Source of the DNA: a virus
Strand: one strand, 5' to 3'
Virus record (IMG/VR): IMGVR_UViG_3300017991_000121
Span: 1 to 59,745 of that record
Length of the DNA: 59,745 bases
Within the stretch, counting starts at the first letter, position 1; each line of letters opens with the position of its first letter. This document shows, one piece after another, positions 6,804 to 14,466 of the stretch. The notes beneath the pieces were generated by a model. The model was given only the letters and a program-made list of their open reading frames with translations. It ran no database searches and was not told the origin of the DNA. A program made the position numbers and the translations under genes.

Positions 6804-7091
6804 ATGACTGCCGCCGACATCGCCGGGTGGGTCCCCGCCGTAGTTCTCCCCACCGCCACGGCCGCCGCGTTGGCCGCAGCGATCCGAGCGGCCCGCCAGG
6901 GGGACACCACGGGGGTGTCCGTTCTGTCCTGGGTCCTGTTCGCCGCCGCCAACCTGGGAGGGTGGGTGTACACGGAAAAGCTCCTGGCTCCCCAGGCCTT
7001 GATCGCCTACGCGGTGACCACCGTCCTGGACGTGGTGATCATCGTGGTGGTCCTGGCTGCACGGCACCGTGAGCGGCCCTCCGCGGAGTAG
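6804..7091 (+). CDS. SemiSWEET/PQ-loop-like membrane protein
   Basis: A 95-residue protein with three hydrophobic segments (about residues 5-27, 38-58 and 67-87). Segment one is GWVPAVVLPTATAAALAAAI followed by RAARQGDTTGVS; segment two is WVLFAAANLGGWVYT; segment three is the strongly hydrophobic VTTVLDVVIIVVVLAA. The triple helix, the 'GDTTGVSVLSW' stretch after the first helix, and a tiny size recall the PQ-loop/SemiSWEET half-transporters, which have 'r.kst.gvS...w'. A holin or small transporter is possible. Confidence 0.5.
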   Translation: MTAADIAGWVPAVVLPTATAAALAAAIRAARQGDTTGVSVLSWVLFAAANLGGWVYTEKLLAPQALIAYAVTTVLDVVIIVVVLAARHRERPSAE

Positions 7092-7122
7092 TGGCCAACC
7101 CGGGGGCGCCGTGGTGTATAGT
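7092..7122 (+). promoter_or_regulatory. promoter, leaderless type
   Basis: Weak -35 TGGCCA (7092-7097), 19-bp spacer, good -10 TATAGT (7117-7122), then 6 nt to the ATG at 7129. Confidence 0.55.
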
Positions 7123-7128
7123 CCGCCC

Positions 7129-7536
7129 ATGGCGGCGAAGATCTCCCTGGACGTTGACCTGGCGCTCGACGTGCGCCTGGACTCCGGCACCTGCCCCGGC
7201 GGATCCACCGCCCCGGGGAGCGGGTACACCAACAAGTTCCCCTTGGCGGCGGACTTGGAGATCAGCCAGCAGCGGGCCGCGGTAGACCCCGGTCCCGACC
7301 CCCTTCCGTTCCCGGCCAACCTCCAGGGGCGGTTCCTGTACTTCAAGGCCCTGGCCGGGGGTCCCTTCGACGTGACGGTGACCCACGACGCCCAGGGGGC
7401 CACGGTGTACCCCGTGGCCGCGGCCAACAAGAACGGGATGCTCGTCCTGGTCCCGGCCGACGACGAGTTCATCACGGGGGTCACCGTGGAGGGCGCCGGC
7501 GAGTTCGAATGGCTGTGCGCGGGTGACGAGGCGTAG
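7129..7536 (+). CDS. hypothetical structural protein, 135 aa
   Basis: ATG at 7129 is selected because it lies exactly 6 nt after TATAGT. The protein is beta-rich with conserved-looking turns (KISLDVDLALDVRLDSG, GRFLYFKALAGGPFDVTVTH, EFITGVTVEGAGEFEWL), as in phage decoration or appendage proteins. It opens the first structural-looking block, followed by 7558-9104 and the long fibre. Confidence 0.5.
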   Translation: MAAKISLDVDLALDVRLDSGTCPGGSTAPGSGYTNKFPLAADLEISQQRAAVDPGPDPLPFPANLQGRFLYFKALAGGPFDVTVTHDAQGATVYPVAAANKNGMLVLVPADDEFITGVTVEGAGEFEWLCAGDEA

Positions 7537-7557
7537 GTCAAGTCGCAAGGGGGGACC

Positions 7558-7779
7558 ATGACCCGACAGCAAGCGATCAAGTTCCTGGACAACGCGTGCC
7601 GCGCCTACAAGGGAACACGGGAGGATCACGTGGCCCTCCAGAACGCCATCAACCTGATCCAGGCCGAACTGGCGCAGAAGGACGCGCTCCAGGCGGAACT
7701 GGACGCGCTCAAGGTGGTCCCCATGCCGGAGCCCGAGGCCGAAGGGAACGACGCCGCGGCGGGAGGGGACGCCGAGTAG
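7558..7779 (+). CDS. short helical protein, 73 aa
   Basis: ATG at 7558 after AAGGGGGG. Helical throughout (AIKFLDNACRAYKGTREDHV, then ALQNAINLIQAELAQKDALQ), with an acidic, glycine/alanine-rich tail. The leucine spacing suggests a dimeric coiled coil. Possibly a chaperone or small virion component; not recognised. Confidence 0.5.
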   Translation: MTRQQAIKFLDNACRAYKGTREDHVALQNAINLIQAELAQKDALQAELDALKVVPMPEPEAEGNDAAAGGDAE

Positions 7780-8259
7780 GTGCGCAACCTGCCCGCGGAT
7801 CTGTTCAACGACCGCCTCGCGCCGCAGGATGCACGCCTGCTGCGGGAGGCGTTGTCGTGCCCTGTCCAGGAGGGGCCCACCTTCTCCTGGGGGGTGATCA
7901 CCGCTCCCGGCACCGAGCTGTACGGTTCCCCGGCCGGGCGGGACCCTACCTCCGCGATCGGCGCGGACACGTACTGGCCCCAGGTGTTTCCCACGGAGAT
8001 CCTGGCCCTGGGGGTGAGCCTCCTGGCCGGCGCGGACTACACCCTTCGGATCTACACCTCCCAAGGTGCGGCCTCGGTGCTTCTCCGGGAGATTGAGATC
8101 GCCGATGGGGGCCCGGCCTTCCGCCGCCTGGACCTGGAAGACGACGCCGGGAACGGGGCCCTCCTGGTGCCCGCCCCCAGCGGGGTGGCTATCTCGGTGG
8201 CGGCATCGGCCATCGGGGGGATCACCGTCACCCCCTACCTTCGCCGGAGGACCGCATGA
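7780..8259 (+). CDS. hypothetical structural protein, 159 aa
   Basis: GTG directly after the previous stop. Beta-sandwich-like pattern in the second half (LSLLAGADYTLRIYTSQG, then LLREIEIADGGPAFRRLDLE, and VAISVAASAIGGITVTPYL). Its position directly before the two fibre genes suggests an appendage or connector. The stop overlaps the next ATG (ATGA). Confidence 0.5.
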   Translation: MRNLPADLFNDRLAPQDARLLREALSCPVQEGPTFSWGVITAPGTELYGSPAGRDPTSAIGADTYWPQVFPTEILALGVSLLAGADYTLRIYTSQGAASVLLREIEIADGGPAFRRLDLEDDAGNGALLVPAPSGVAISVAASAIGGITVTPYLRRRTA

Positions 8260-9104
8260 GCCTGGTGCTGGACAAGATCGACCTGCGGACCACCGCCCCG
8301 TCCATCCTGGACCAGATCGGGGAGTGGAAGGCCACCCAGGCCAAGACCCTTCAGGGTCTACGCCCGTTCAGCGTGAGCGCCCGGAACGGTGACGTGCTCC
8401 CGGCTCCCGGGGAGGACAGGGACGGGGAGCCACTCCCCAACCCCGCAGGGGACAGCGTGTACTTCCTGGACCACCCCTCGGCCATCACCCTGGGCAACCC
8501 GGTGATGCGGCCCGGGACCTACGACGGCCAGCGCGTCCGGCTGAGCCCAACCCAGGCTGCGGTGGCCCTACCCCCGGGGTCCGCCCGTGGGGCCGGCGCG
8601 ACGGTGCTGGTGGCTCCTGGCGGGGACGTGACCCTCCTGTGGGACCAGACCCGGGGGGAGTGGGTTCTGTCTGGGGGCGCCGGGACAGGAGGAGGGGGAC
8701 TCACCCCCGTCACCCGGGTGGCCGCGGTTGCTATCGCCGCGGGGGACGTGGTGGCTTTGGACACGGTGGTAGGCCAGGTGCGCCCTGCGGACGCCACCTT
8801 CGCTAGCGGCCTGTGGCAGCCCGCGGGAATCGCAGCGGTGGGTGCCTTGGCAGGTGCCGCCGTCCTGGTCCATGAGGTTCACGCCCAGGTGGTCCCTGCC
8901 AGGTTCGCCGCCGCGCCGCCGGCGTCTTCCCAGCGGCGACCAGTGTTCCTGGACGACACACCGGGGCAGGTGACCCTTACGCCGCCGGACGTTTCTTCCG
9001 CTGGTCGCGTGCGGTACTTGGTAGGTATCCTCCAAGGCGCGGACGGATTGTCCGCCACGCCGCCGATCCTGTATCAGCCCCAGTACATCAGCCGCCGCCC
9101 GTAG
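8256..9104 (+). CDS. fibre-like protein sharing its C-terminal domain with 9115
   Basis: A 282-residue protein. The N-terminal half is of unknown type. The last 125 or so residues match the end of the next gene: VPARFAAAPP / RRPVF / TPG / TLTPP / RYLVGILQGADG / PILYQPQYISRRP here, against VPVRFAVAPA / RRPVY / TPG / TLTPP / RFLLGYLQGADG / TIIYQPQYLSRTP there. A shared C-terminal module on neighbouring fibre genes usually serves trimerisation or capping. Likely a virion appendage component. Confidence 0.6.
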   Translation: MSLVLDKIDLRTTAPSILDQIGEWKATQAKTLQGLRPFSVSARNGDVLPAPGEDRDGEPLPNPAGDSVYFLDHPSAITLGNPVMRPGTYDGQRVRLSPTQAAVALPPGSARGAGATVLVAPGGDVTLLWDQTRGEWVLSGGAGTGGGGLTPVTRVAAVAIAAGDVVALDTVVGQVRPADATFASGLWQPAGIAAVGALAGAAVLVHEVHAQVVPARFAAAPPASSQRRPVFLDDTPGQVTLTPPDVSSAGRVRYLVGILQGADGLSATPPILYQPQYISRRP

Positions 9105-9114
9105 GAGACACACC

Positions 9115-11220
9115 ATGGCCGCCCTCACAGACGCAGTTCAGATTCTCGACCCCGCCGACCCGTTCCTCACGCGGGTTCTCGATCCTTCGGCGGACACCCT
9201 GGAGTTGAACGTCCCCTTGACGCTCAACCGGGACACCACGATCAACGCCAACCTGACCATCAACGGCACCCTCACGGCCACCGACGAGGAGCGCGTGCTG
9301 ATCCAGGACGGCTACCCATACCTCAACAATGGGTACACCAACCCGGTGGCCAAGACTGGCGGCCTGGTGGTCAACGTCCTGCCGAGCGTCACCAGTGACA
9401 CCGTGAACGGCGCGTTTGTGGCGGGCGTGCTAGCCACTAGCAACCCCGTGGTGACCACCGCAGGGAGCAACACGTTCTCGACGGGGGACTTCATCCAGAT
9501 CAGCGGCGCGGCGGATCCCGGCAACGACGGGCTGTATGAGGTGCTGTCCCACGTGGGGACCGCCCTGGAGATCCGCGGCGTGGGGGTCACCGCCGCCCAA
9601 GAGAGCTTCACGCAGACGGACTTCACGGCCGACGCCACGGCGCAGGGCACGATCACCAAGCTGGACACGGTGTCGATCCTGCGGGCCAACGCCAGCGGCG
9701 TGTGGGAGTCCGCGGCCGGCGGATCCAGCCCTACGGGCACCCCCCTCACCTTCACCGCCCTTGGCGGCGGCGCGGCGGGCTTGGACCCCAACTACCAGGC
9801 AGGCAACACGATCACCACCGACGCGGCGAACGGCTCGGTCACCATCGGCGGCACCGAGGCGTTCATCATCACCGCCACCGGCGGCCTGAACGTGGACACG
9901 GTGGCCGACTTCGACGTGTCGGTGTTCGACGTGCAGATGACCGGGGCCAATGGGTTCTCGATCGACGGCACGGCGGCAAGCAACCTGTCGGTGGCCAACG
10001 GCAACCTCACCCTGGCGGCCACGGGCGCGGGTTCCGACGTGATCCTGTCCGCTGCCGACTTGGTGGACATCGACGGGACCACCCTGGACCTGGACGCGAG
10101 CGGGGCGGCCACCTTGGACGCGGGTACCACCCTGGGCCTGACCGGCGGCACCGGAGCGACAATGACCGCCACGGCGGGGCAGGCCCAGATCACCGCCCCG
10201 GCGGGCGAGGTGGACATCACGGCGAACACCGTCGTGGACATCAACGGCGCCACCCTGGACGTGGACACCACGGGCGATGCCGCGATCACGAGCGGCGCCA
10301 CCCTGGACTTGGACGGCGCCACGGTGGACATGGACTCCACCGCCGCCACGACCATCGACGCGGGCACCACCCTCGGGCTCACCGGCGCCACGGGTGCCAC
10401 CCTGTCGGCCACCGCCAACAACGCCACGGTGCAGGCCCCCGGCGGCAATGTGGTCCTCAACGCCAACGCGGTGGTGGACATCGACGGGGCCTCCCTGGAC
10501 GCCGACATCACCGGCGCCGCGGAGATCGACGCCCAGTCCTTGTCCCTGGACGCCACCGCGTCGAGCAACCTAACGGTCGCCGGCAACAGCGGCTCTGCCA
10601 CGGACCTCACCCTGTCGGCCACCAACGCCGGCGCGGGTACGGGCAACGTCCTAGTGGCGGCCGACGACGAGATCGACCTGACCAGCACCACGCTGGACAT
10701 GAACGTGGCCACCGGACAGGCCGCCGCGGCCACTCTGTCGGCGGGTGGTACGGACTTCTTCACCGCGGACAGCACCAGCGGCGCCGAGCAGTTGGTCACT
10801 GGGACGTTCCTCAACGTCCAGGGCACCGCGGGGGTCCGCCTCACCGCTACCCCGGCCGTGACCGCGGGTGACGTTCTCACCCTCAACGCCTCCGGGGAGG
10901 TGGAGCAGGCCGACGCGAGCGCGGCGGCACTGGATGGTCTGTCCGTGGGGATCGCCCTTCGATCGGCAGGCGCCGGCGCCGACGTGGACGTGGTCACCGT
11001 GCCGGGCTGCCTGGTGCCGGTTCGGTTCGCGGTGGCGCCCGCAGGGGCGAACAACCGGCGGCCGGTGTACGTGAGTGGCACTCCGGGGTTGGCCACCCTT
11101 ACCCCGCCCACGGGGAGTGGCACCACCCGGTTCCTCCTGGGTTACCTCCAAGGCGCGGACGGTGTCACCACCACGCCGACCATCATCTACCAGCCGCAGT
11201 ACCTCTCGCGCACGCCATAA
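9115..11220 (+). CDS. long beta-repeat fibre/tailspike-like protein
   Basis: A 701-residue protein with the ribosome site TAGGAGA. Residues about 260-560 are built from short repeated strands of the type VDIDGTTLDLD, LDLDGATVDMD, VDIDGASLDAD, with two longer units 80 residues apart (see the repeat entry). This Asp/Gly/Thr-rich periodic pattern suits a beta-helix or fibre shaft. The C-terminal 125 residues are a second copy of the module in the 8256 product. Likely host recognition or capsid/tail decoration. It has no enzymatic motif that I can see. Confidence 0.65.
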   Translation: MAALTDAVQILDPADPFLTRVLDPSADTLELNVPLTLNRDTTINANLTINGTLTATDEERVLIQDGYPYLNNGYTNPVAKTGGLVVNVLPSVTSDTVNGAFVAGVLATSNPVVTTAGSNTFSTGDFIQISGAADPGNDGLYEVLSHVGTALEIRGVGVTAAQESFTQTDFTADATAQGTITKLDTVSILRANASGVWESAAGGSSPTGTPLTFTALGGGAAGLDPNYQAGNTITTDAANGSVTIGGTEAFIITATGGLNVDTVADFDVSVFDVQMTGANGFSIDGTAASNLSVANGNLTLAATGAGSDVILSAADLVDIDGTTLDLDASGAATLDAGTTLGLTGGTGATMTATAGQAQITAPAGEVDITANTVVDINGATLDVDTTGDAAITSGATLDLDGATVDMDSTAATTIDAGTTLGLTGATGATLSATANNATVQAPGGNVVLNANAVVDIDGASLDADITGAAEIDAQSLSLDATASSNLTVAGNSGSATDLTLSATNAGAGTGNVLVAADDEIDLTSTTLDMNVATGQAAAATLSAGGTDFFTADSTSGAEQLVTGTFLNVQGTAGVRLTATPAVTAGDVLTLNASGEVEQADASAAALDGLSVGIALRSAGAGADVDVVTVPGCLVPVRFAVAPAGANNRRPVYVSGTPGLATLTPPTGSGTTRFLLGYLQGADGVTTTPTIIYQPQYLSRTP
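10066..10545 (+). repeat. two 240-bp coding repeats in the fibre gene
   Basis: Two in-frame units, 10066-10305 and 10306-10545, each 80 codons. Both contain DAGTTLGLTGxTGATxxAT at the same offset (10111 and 10351, 240 nt apart), followed by AP-G-V and VVDIxGAxLD. The units differ at many positions, so this is an old duplication, with a shorter inner period of about 10-12 residues. Confidence 0.65.
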
Positions 11221-11229
11221 GGAGCGGTC

Positions 11230-11889
11230 GTGCCCGACCGTCGCCTGATCTACACGGACCCTGCCACGGGGTTGCCCATCGAGATCCTCTCGGAGATCGA
11301 GGTGTGGGGATTCGGCACCCTCGCCCAGCGGCCCGCCGCGGGCAGCGAGCCAGGCGATCTGTTCTGGCTGATCGACGGCGGCGCCGTGCGTCCCCAGGTG
11401 TGGGATGGCGGCGCGTGGTTGGAGATCTCGGCGTCTCCGTTCGGTTCGGCCGGCGGCGCCCTGTCCGGCAACTACCCCGCGCCTACCCTCAACGAGGCGG
11501 CGGTGCCGGGGGCGGTGTTCGGCAAGGAGATCCACCGGGCCTCCCGCCTGGACGACCTGTTCACCACGGGCACCACGTTCGTGGACCACCTGGACTTCGA
11601 CTTCACGGTGGCCGAGGCGGGGCAGTTTCTGATCCTGGCCCAGATCACCGTGGGGGGCGACAACAACCAAACCCGGGTGGAGGGGCTGATCAGCCTGGAC
11701 GGTATCCCCTTCGCCGGCGGTGCAGTCCGCCCCGGCGCGGGGGCCTTGGGGGAGGTGACGTACACCGAGATCCTGGACGTGGCCCTGGCCGTGGGTCCCC
11801 ACAACCTCCTGTCCCAGTTCCGCCGCGTGACTGGTGCGGGGACGGCTTCGTGCCTGCGCTCGCGGTTCTTCCTGTGGAGGGCTGACTGA
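11230..11889 (+). CDS. tail-fibre-type protein, 219 aa
   Basis: GTG at 11230 after AAGGAG. Residues about 80-90 read GGALSGNYPAPTLN, close to the 'GDLSGTYPNPTV' motif common in phage tail fibres and other trimeric appendages. N-terminal residues 20-75 have the 'tlaqRPaaG...Gdlfw..dgg' pattern seen in many phage collar or fibre proteins. The C-terminal part is a beta-sandwich-like domain (C1q/TNF-type topology is possible). A virion appendage is likely. Confidence 0.65.
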   Translation: MPDRRLIYTDPATGLPIEILSEIEVWGFGTLAQRPAAGSEPGDLFWLIDGGAVRPQVWDGGAWLEISASPFGSAGGALSGNYPAPTLNEAAVPGAVFGKEIHRASRLDDLFTTGTTFVDHLDFDFTVAEAGQFLILAQITVGGDNNQTRVEGLISLDGIPFAGGAVRPGAGALGEVTYTEILDVALAVGPHNLLSQFRRVTGAGTASCLRSRFFLWRAD

Positions 11890-13229
11890 TGGCCATGGAA
11901 TGGAACCCCGAAGGCACCGTGCTCACGTTCTCGATTGCGGCGGACACCAAGTTCGCCCGACTGGACCCCGCCTCGTTGGACGACGCCCTGCGGGGGCTTG
12001 CGGTCACCAAGGCTCTGGACGGGGTGTCCGGTGGGAGCACCAACGACGTGGGGACGATCACCTACCGCGCCGAAGTGCCACCCGCTGAGCGGATCCTTGT
12101 CCAGCAGGTAGTCAACGACCACACTGGGATCCCGGCGGTGTCGGCCGAGCCGGACGTGGTCAACGGTAAGCTACGGGTGGAGGTCCGGCCGCGGGACGGG
12201 ACCAGTTACGAGGACTACTCCGTCAACTGGACGGACCCCACCACGTGGCACACGGACAGCGTGCGCCACACCGCACACGTGCCAGCCGACCAGGGTGGCG
12301 GGGTGTACCGGATCACCGGAGTCACCTACGGGGTGGTGGACGTAACCCATGGCAAGATCACGCAGGAGCGTCGCCTGGCGGACATGCGCCTGCGTGTGTA
12401 CGTGGACGGGGTGGAGGTGCCCGAGGAGGAGTTCGGGTGGGCGGACTACGAGGCCGACCCCCACGTGCTCCCGGACGGGTCCACTCGGCCCAACCCGTTC
12501 GCCGCGGGTGACTGGACTTGCGACTACGCCACCGGCACGATCACCTTCAAGTCCCCACCGGCAGGGGTGGTCACATGCGACTGGAGCGACGCGGTGTCCA
12601 GCGCCTGGTACATCACACCGGATGTCGGTCACCAGTTGCACCTGCTCGCGGTGGAGATCAACGCGTCGATGGACGTGGTGATGCGGGACTCGGTGTGTTT
12701 CGTGCCGCAGATCTTGGCGGCGGCCGCTGCTGCGATCGGGGAGTTGGACCAGGAGGCCGCGGCCATAGGGATCACACCGGCTGCCATGGCAGGGCTGGGA
12801 CTCACTGGTCTGCCCGGGACCATGATCTTGGCCAGCCGGGAGGCCGACGCCGCACCGTTCTACGCGGCCGCAGCCGCGTCCCAGGGGGTCACGGTGGAGC
12901 AGTTCAAGGCCGGGGTGGGCCTCCCCCTCCAGGACGACGCGTACTTGGACGTGAGCGCGGATATTCACGAGTACAAGGTGGTGCGGGACTTCATCGTGGA
13001 GAGCCAGCGCGCCTACCCGTTGATGGCCAAGGTGGGCGGCGCCAACAGCCGCGGCATGACCGTGGACTGGTTCACTTGGCGGTGGCCCTACGAGGAGGCC
13101 GCGGCGCGCCTGCTGGTGGGAGCCAACGGCACACGGGTCAAGATCCATTTGCGGCACGACATCCCCTACGGTGGGGAGTACGCCAACGCGTCGGTGTACG
13201 CGATCGATGAAAACGGGGCGGGCCAGTGA
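11889..13229 (+). CDS. putative virion structural protein, 446 aa
   Basis: Starts ATG at 11889, overlapping the previous stop. The first half is beta-rich with two likely Ig-like or carbohydrate-module strands (MRLRVYVDGVEVPEEEFGWA, DYATGTITFKSPPAGVVTCD). The middle is helical (ILAAAAAAIGELDQEAAAIG) and the end is mixed (ESQRAYPLMAKVGGANSRGM, then a beta stretch). No family recognised, but placement between fibre and capsid genes supports a structural role. Confidence 0.5.
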   Translation: MAMEWNPEGTVLTFSIAADTKFARLDPASLDDALRGLAVTKALDGVSGGSTNDVGTITYRAEVPPAERILVQQVVNDHTGIPAVSAEPDVVNGKLRVEVRPRDGTSYEDYSVNWTDPTTWHTDSVRHTAHVPADQGGGVYRITGVTYGVVDVTHGKITQERRLADMRLRVYVDGVEVPEEEFGWADYEADPHVLPDGSTRPNPFAAGDWTCDYATGTITFKSPPAGVVTCDWSDAVSSAWYITPDVGHQLHLLAVEINASMDVVMRDSVCFVPQILAAAAAAIGELDQEAAAIGITPAAMAGLGLTGLPGTMILASREADAAPFYAAAAASQGVTVEQFKAGVGLPLQDDAYLDVSADIHEYKVVRDFIVESQRAYPLMAKVGGANSRGMTVDWFTWRWPYEEAAARLLVGANGTRVKIHLRHDIPYGGEYANASVYAIDENGAGQ

Positions 13230-13531
13230 GCACCTGGCGTGACCGCCGAGCCGCCGACCGCCGTCTGTGCAGGATCGCGTGGTCCATCGCGCGGGACCGG
13301 AAGCAGTCCCGGTCCACTCGTCGTGCAGCCCGGAAGGTATGGGCTGTGTTCGCCCTGCGGGTTGCGCTGGGGTGGCACGCCAAGCCCACCAAGGCACTGG
13401 AGGCGTTGGTGGGTTCTTTCCGGCACGGGGAATACTGCGGGGTGGGCCACGGCCTACCAGACGGGGAGTCCGCCGACCCGGTGGATGCCCTGGACGCCGC
13501 GTGCCAGGATCACGATCAGGCATACGGGTAG
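13226..13531 (+). CDS. phospholipase A2-like mini-protein
   Basis: A 101-residue protein starting at the GTG at 13226. The first 65 residues are basic and helical. The end has the PLA2 signature: EYCGVGHGLP (calcium loop type YCGxGxG), then ADPVDALDAACQDHDQAYG, which holds the catalytic H-D pair in C-x-x-H-D-x-x-Y. The pattern is especially close to the PLA2 of the parvovirus VP1 unique region (…PVN-ADAAA-EHD-AY). Known PLA2 domains continue past this helix with a second helix bearing an Asp; here the stop codon follows at once, so activity is uncertain. Position just before scaffold and capsid would suit a virion or entry role. Confidence 0.6.
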   Translation: MSTWRDRRAADRRLCRIAWSIARDRKQSRSTRRAARKVWAVFALRVALGWHAKPTKALEALVGSFRHGEYCGVGHGLPDGESADPVDALDAACQDHDQAYG

Positions 13532-13552
13532 GGGAGGGCGCTCCAAACACCC

Positions 13553-13582
13553 TTGCCTTTTGCGCGGCCGTAGCGCTAGTCT
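13553..13582 (+). promoter_or_regulatory. promoter for scaffold/capsid genes
   Basis: TTGCCT (13553-13558), 18-bp spacer, TAGTCT (13577-13582). The ATG (13607) lies 24 nt further on with a CCAGGAGG ribosome site, so this message has a normal leader, unlike the leaderless genes. Confidence 0.65.
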
Positions 13583-13606
13583 TGCCCCCGCCAGGAGGAC
13601 TCCGAC

Positions 13607-14404
13607 ATGACCAACCCGACTCACGCCACGCCAAGCAACCCCGCACCCCTGCCCGCCACCGAACCCGGCGCTGGGGAGAGCGGGCACGCACCGGGTGCGC
13701 CGCAGTCCCAGCCGGGACCCACCCCTACTCCCCCCACTGGTCCAGCCCCCGAGAGCGCGACCCCACCTGCTCCGTCGCCGGAACCTGCACCTGCCCCCAC
13801 CCCGCGCACCCCCCCGGTGAGCGAACTGCTCCAGACCCCGGAGATCCAGGCGGAGATCGCCAAGGCTGCCAAGAAGGCCGCCAAGGAAGCCCGGGAGGCC
13901 GAAGCTGAAGCGGCACGCGTGGCGGCCGAACGGGCCAAGATGGACGAGGTGGAACGGCTCAAGGCGGAGAAGGCCGACCTGGAAGCTCGCGCCACCAAGG
14001 CCGAGGCCACCGCTACCGAGGCGGCCATGGAACGAGACCTGGCCAACGTCCTGGTGAGCGAGGGGACTCAACTCCAGGACGCCAAGGCGGTGGAGTACCT
14101 TCGGTACCAGGCGTTCAAGGCCTGCGCCGACGACGACGGCCTGTCCATGAGCGCCGCCGTCAAGAAGGTGCTCGCGGACAGCCCGTGGCTGGTGAAAACC
14201 GCCGCGACCCCCGCCAGCGCCCCCGCGCCCGATCCCACGCCGGCACCCCCGGCGCCCGTGCCTGCCCCTTCAACGGCGCCCAGCGCCCCAAAGCCGACTG
14301 CTACGCCGGCCGCGGGGGAAAAGCCGTCCCAGGGGGTTGACACCATGAAAATGAGCCGCGCAGAGTATGAGGAGTACAAGCGGAGGCAACACAACCTCCA
14401 CTAG
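13607..14404 (+). CDS. capsid scaffolding protein
   Basis: A 265-residue protein directly before the major capsid gene. The N-terminal 65 residues are a Pro/Ala/Thr-rich linker. Residues about 70-150 are a charged coiled coil (EIAKAAKKAAKEAREAEAEA, and onward through KADLEARATKAEATATEAAM). A helical region and a second Pro-rich linker follow, and the end is basic and amphipathic (MSRAEYEEYKRRQHNLH). A coiled coil with a basic C-terminal helix that contacts the coat is the usual layout of phage scaffold proteins of the gp20 type. It acts inside the prohead and is absent from the mature virion. Confidence 0.75.
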   Translation: MTNPTHATPSNPAPLPATEPGAGESGHAPGAPQSQPGPTPTPPTGPAPESATPPAPSPEPAPAPTPRTPPVSELLQTPEIQAEIAKAAKKAAKEAREAEAEAARVAAERAKMDEVERLKAEKADLEARATKAEATATEAAMERDLANVLVSEGTQLQDAKAVEYLRYQAFKACADDDGLSMSAAVKKVLADSPWLVKTAATPASAPAPDPTPAPPAPVPAPSTAPSAPKPTATPAAGEKPSQGVDTMKMSRAEYEEYKRRQHNLH

Positions 14405-14466
14405 CGGCCCCACCCAGGGGCACTCAACCGCCCCGCGCGAACGACTGACACAAGGAGACACACACC

